Assembly: GCA_026982035.1 (NCBI GenBank)
Contig: JALSHW010000317.1
Coordinates: 1-7,850 of the forward strand
Length of the DNA: 7,850 bases
Source of the DNA: Phycisphaerales bacterium
Lineage (GTDB): Bacteria > Planctomycetota > Phycisphaerae > Phycisphaerales > UBA1924
Direction of reading: 5' to 3'
Shown here: one piece after another, positions 7,241 through 7,850 of the stretch
How the letters are laid out: the number at the start of each line of letters is the position of its first letter
Position numbering within the stretch: position 1 is the first letter of the stretch
Made by a program: the position numbers and the translations under genes
Notes under the pieces: model-generated
The model's database searches: none
What the model was told of the DNA's origin: nothing
Seen by the model: the letters and a program-made list of their open reading frames with translations, nothing else

Positions 7241-7850
7241 ACACCAGTGTTGACAAGCCAGTCAATGATGTGGCTGTGTTCAAACCACTTGAGCCACCAC
7301 CGGATGAACTGGCGAAGCTTGAGCCGCTGGACTTGCCGCCGGAGCCGCTGCCTGAACCTGATCCGCCGCCGCTTGAGCCGGCTCCACTTGAACCTGCACC
7401 GCTGAGTCCGCCTCCAAGACTTGAAGCACCGGCCTTGGCCATGTCATTGTGGGTCCAGACGCCTTCGGCCAGGTATGTATTGGTGCCGGGGATGTGGAGG
7501 GAGACGGTGCGGGTTGAGGCGTTGATGTGTTCGATGGTGGTGATTTGTTCTTCGTTGAGATCGGCATCGATGAGTTGGTCGCCGATTTGGAGTTGCTCGG
7601 CGGCACAGAAGCCCCATTCATCGGCTCGGCGGATGAGCATGGGGTGTTCAAAGGTGAGTTTGAGTCGACGGTTGATGACATAGAAACCGTCGTGTGTGCC
7701 GAGGGTGATTTGGCCGACGGGAGATTGCGTTGCGCGGGCATCTTCGAGGCCTGCGGATGATCGCCAGTCGTATTGGGCTTGCCAGTCGGCGTCTGGTTTG
7801 AGGCCGGGGATGTCGAGGGACATCAATAGGTCGCCTGGGGTGAGTGATTC
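7239..7850 (-). CDS. Hint (intein-like) domain protein with Gly/Ser tail, 5' end missing
   Basis: The frame is open to the right edge, so the N-terminus, including any catalytic Cys, lies outside the window; 203 residues are visible. The first visible residues, ESLTPGDLLMS, match the part of Hint domains just after the N-terminal splice motif. Further on, LTFEHPML carries the block B T-x-x-H motif, AAEQLQIGDQL matches the segment after it, and NTYLAEGVWTHND is the C-terminal block, with the catalytic His-Asn pair encoded at 7446-7451. The residue after Asn is Asp, not the usual Cys, Ser or Thr, so full splicing is unlikely; this resembles B-type bacterial intein-like domains that cleave rather than splice. 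After the Hint domain comes a tail of about 67 residues, mostly Gly and Ser, with no recognisable toxin or sorting motif. Codons end strongly in C or G across the Hint part, unlike the efflux genes. It is 106 bp upstream of the His-rich gene on the same strand, and probably unrelated to metal efflux. Confidence 0.8.
   Translation of the reverse strand, partial: ESLTPGDLLMSLDIPGLKPDADWQAQYDWRSSAGLEDARATQSPVGQITLGTHDGFYVINRRLKLTFEHPMLIRRADEWGFCAAEQLQIGDQLIDADLNEEQITTIEHINASTRTVSLHIPGTNTYLAEGVWTHNDMAKAGASSLGGGLSGAGSSGAGSSGGGSGSGSGSGGKSSGSSFASSSGGGSSGLNTATSLTGLSTLV
7287..7424 (-). repeat. Low-complexity Gly/Ser-coding tract
   Basis: About 46 codons at the end of the Hint gene encode almost only Gly and Ser, with a few Ala, Lys and Phe. 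Units such as SGAGSSGAGSSGGG recur at protein level while synonymous codons vary, so it is not a simple DNA tandem repeat. Such tracts act as flexible linkers or exposed tails. Confidence 0.7.

Noticed and set aside
7239..7424. Gly/Ser tail as a toxin domain of a polymorphic toxin
   Set aside because: It is low-complexity, has no catalytic-looking residues, and the gene just downstream is a His-rich efflux leader with nothing suggesting an immunity protein.
7216..7683. Plus-strand open frame with a striking Pro/Leu/Glu-rich repeat
   Set aside because: It is the reverse complement of the Gly/Ser tail of the Hint gene; GGC and AGC codons read as proline and leucine on the other strand. The minus strand shows real Hint motifs.

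Overview
The window carries one run of five genes, all on the minus strand, so it reads from right to left. Four of them form an RND-type heavy-metal efflux operon in the classical C-B-A order, led by a small histidine-rich envelope protein. The fifth, at the right edge and upstream in transcription, is the 3' end of a Hint (hedgehog/intein) domain gene.

Layout in transcription order: (1) 7850-7239, C-terminal part of a Hint-domain protein ending in a Gly/Ser-rich tail, with its 5' end outside the window; (2) 7132-6626, a 168-residue His-rich secreted or anchored protein with an excellent Shine-Dalgarno sequence; (3) 6496-5081, a CzcC-like TolC-family outer-membrane lipoprotein; (4) 5030-3312, a CzcB-like periplasmic adaptor with an extra N-terminal domain; (5) 3210-1, a CzcA-like inner-membrane RND pump. 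The pump is open over 1070 codons and runs off the left edge with probably only a few dozen codons missing. Gaps between genes are about 50-130 bp; most hold small dyad symmetries close to ribosome binding sites, and I found no convincing sigma-70 promoter in them.

The C, B and A proteins together should form a tripartite complex driven by the proton-motive force that moves divalent cations (Zn/Co/Cd type) from periplasm or cytoplasm out of the cell. The pump keeps the acidic proton-relay triad of CzcA (D427, D433, E440) and lacks the methionines that CusA uses for Cu(I)/Ag(I). The His-rich first gene occupies the place of CzcI-like accessory proteins in other czc operons and may bind or sense metal in the periplasm. 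No DNA-binding regulator lies in the window.

The host is certainly a diderm (Gram-negative-type) bacterium: it has an outer-membrane factor with a lipoprotein signal and a periplasmic adaptor. Base composition is intermediate. The combination of a Hint protein with a Gly/Ser tail and a divergent czc operon would suit a planctomycete, but that is a weak inference; I cannot fix the phylum. I see no mobile element, tRNA, rRNA or CRISPR array. The unusual parts are the Hint gene, the His-rich leader gene, the extra adaptor domain and two insertions in the pump's porter domain; the rest is a recognisable metal-resistance operon.
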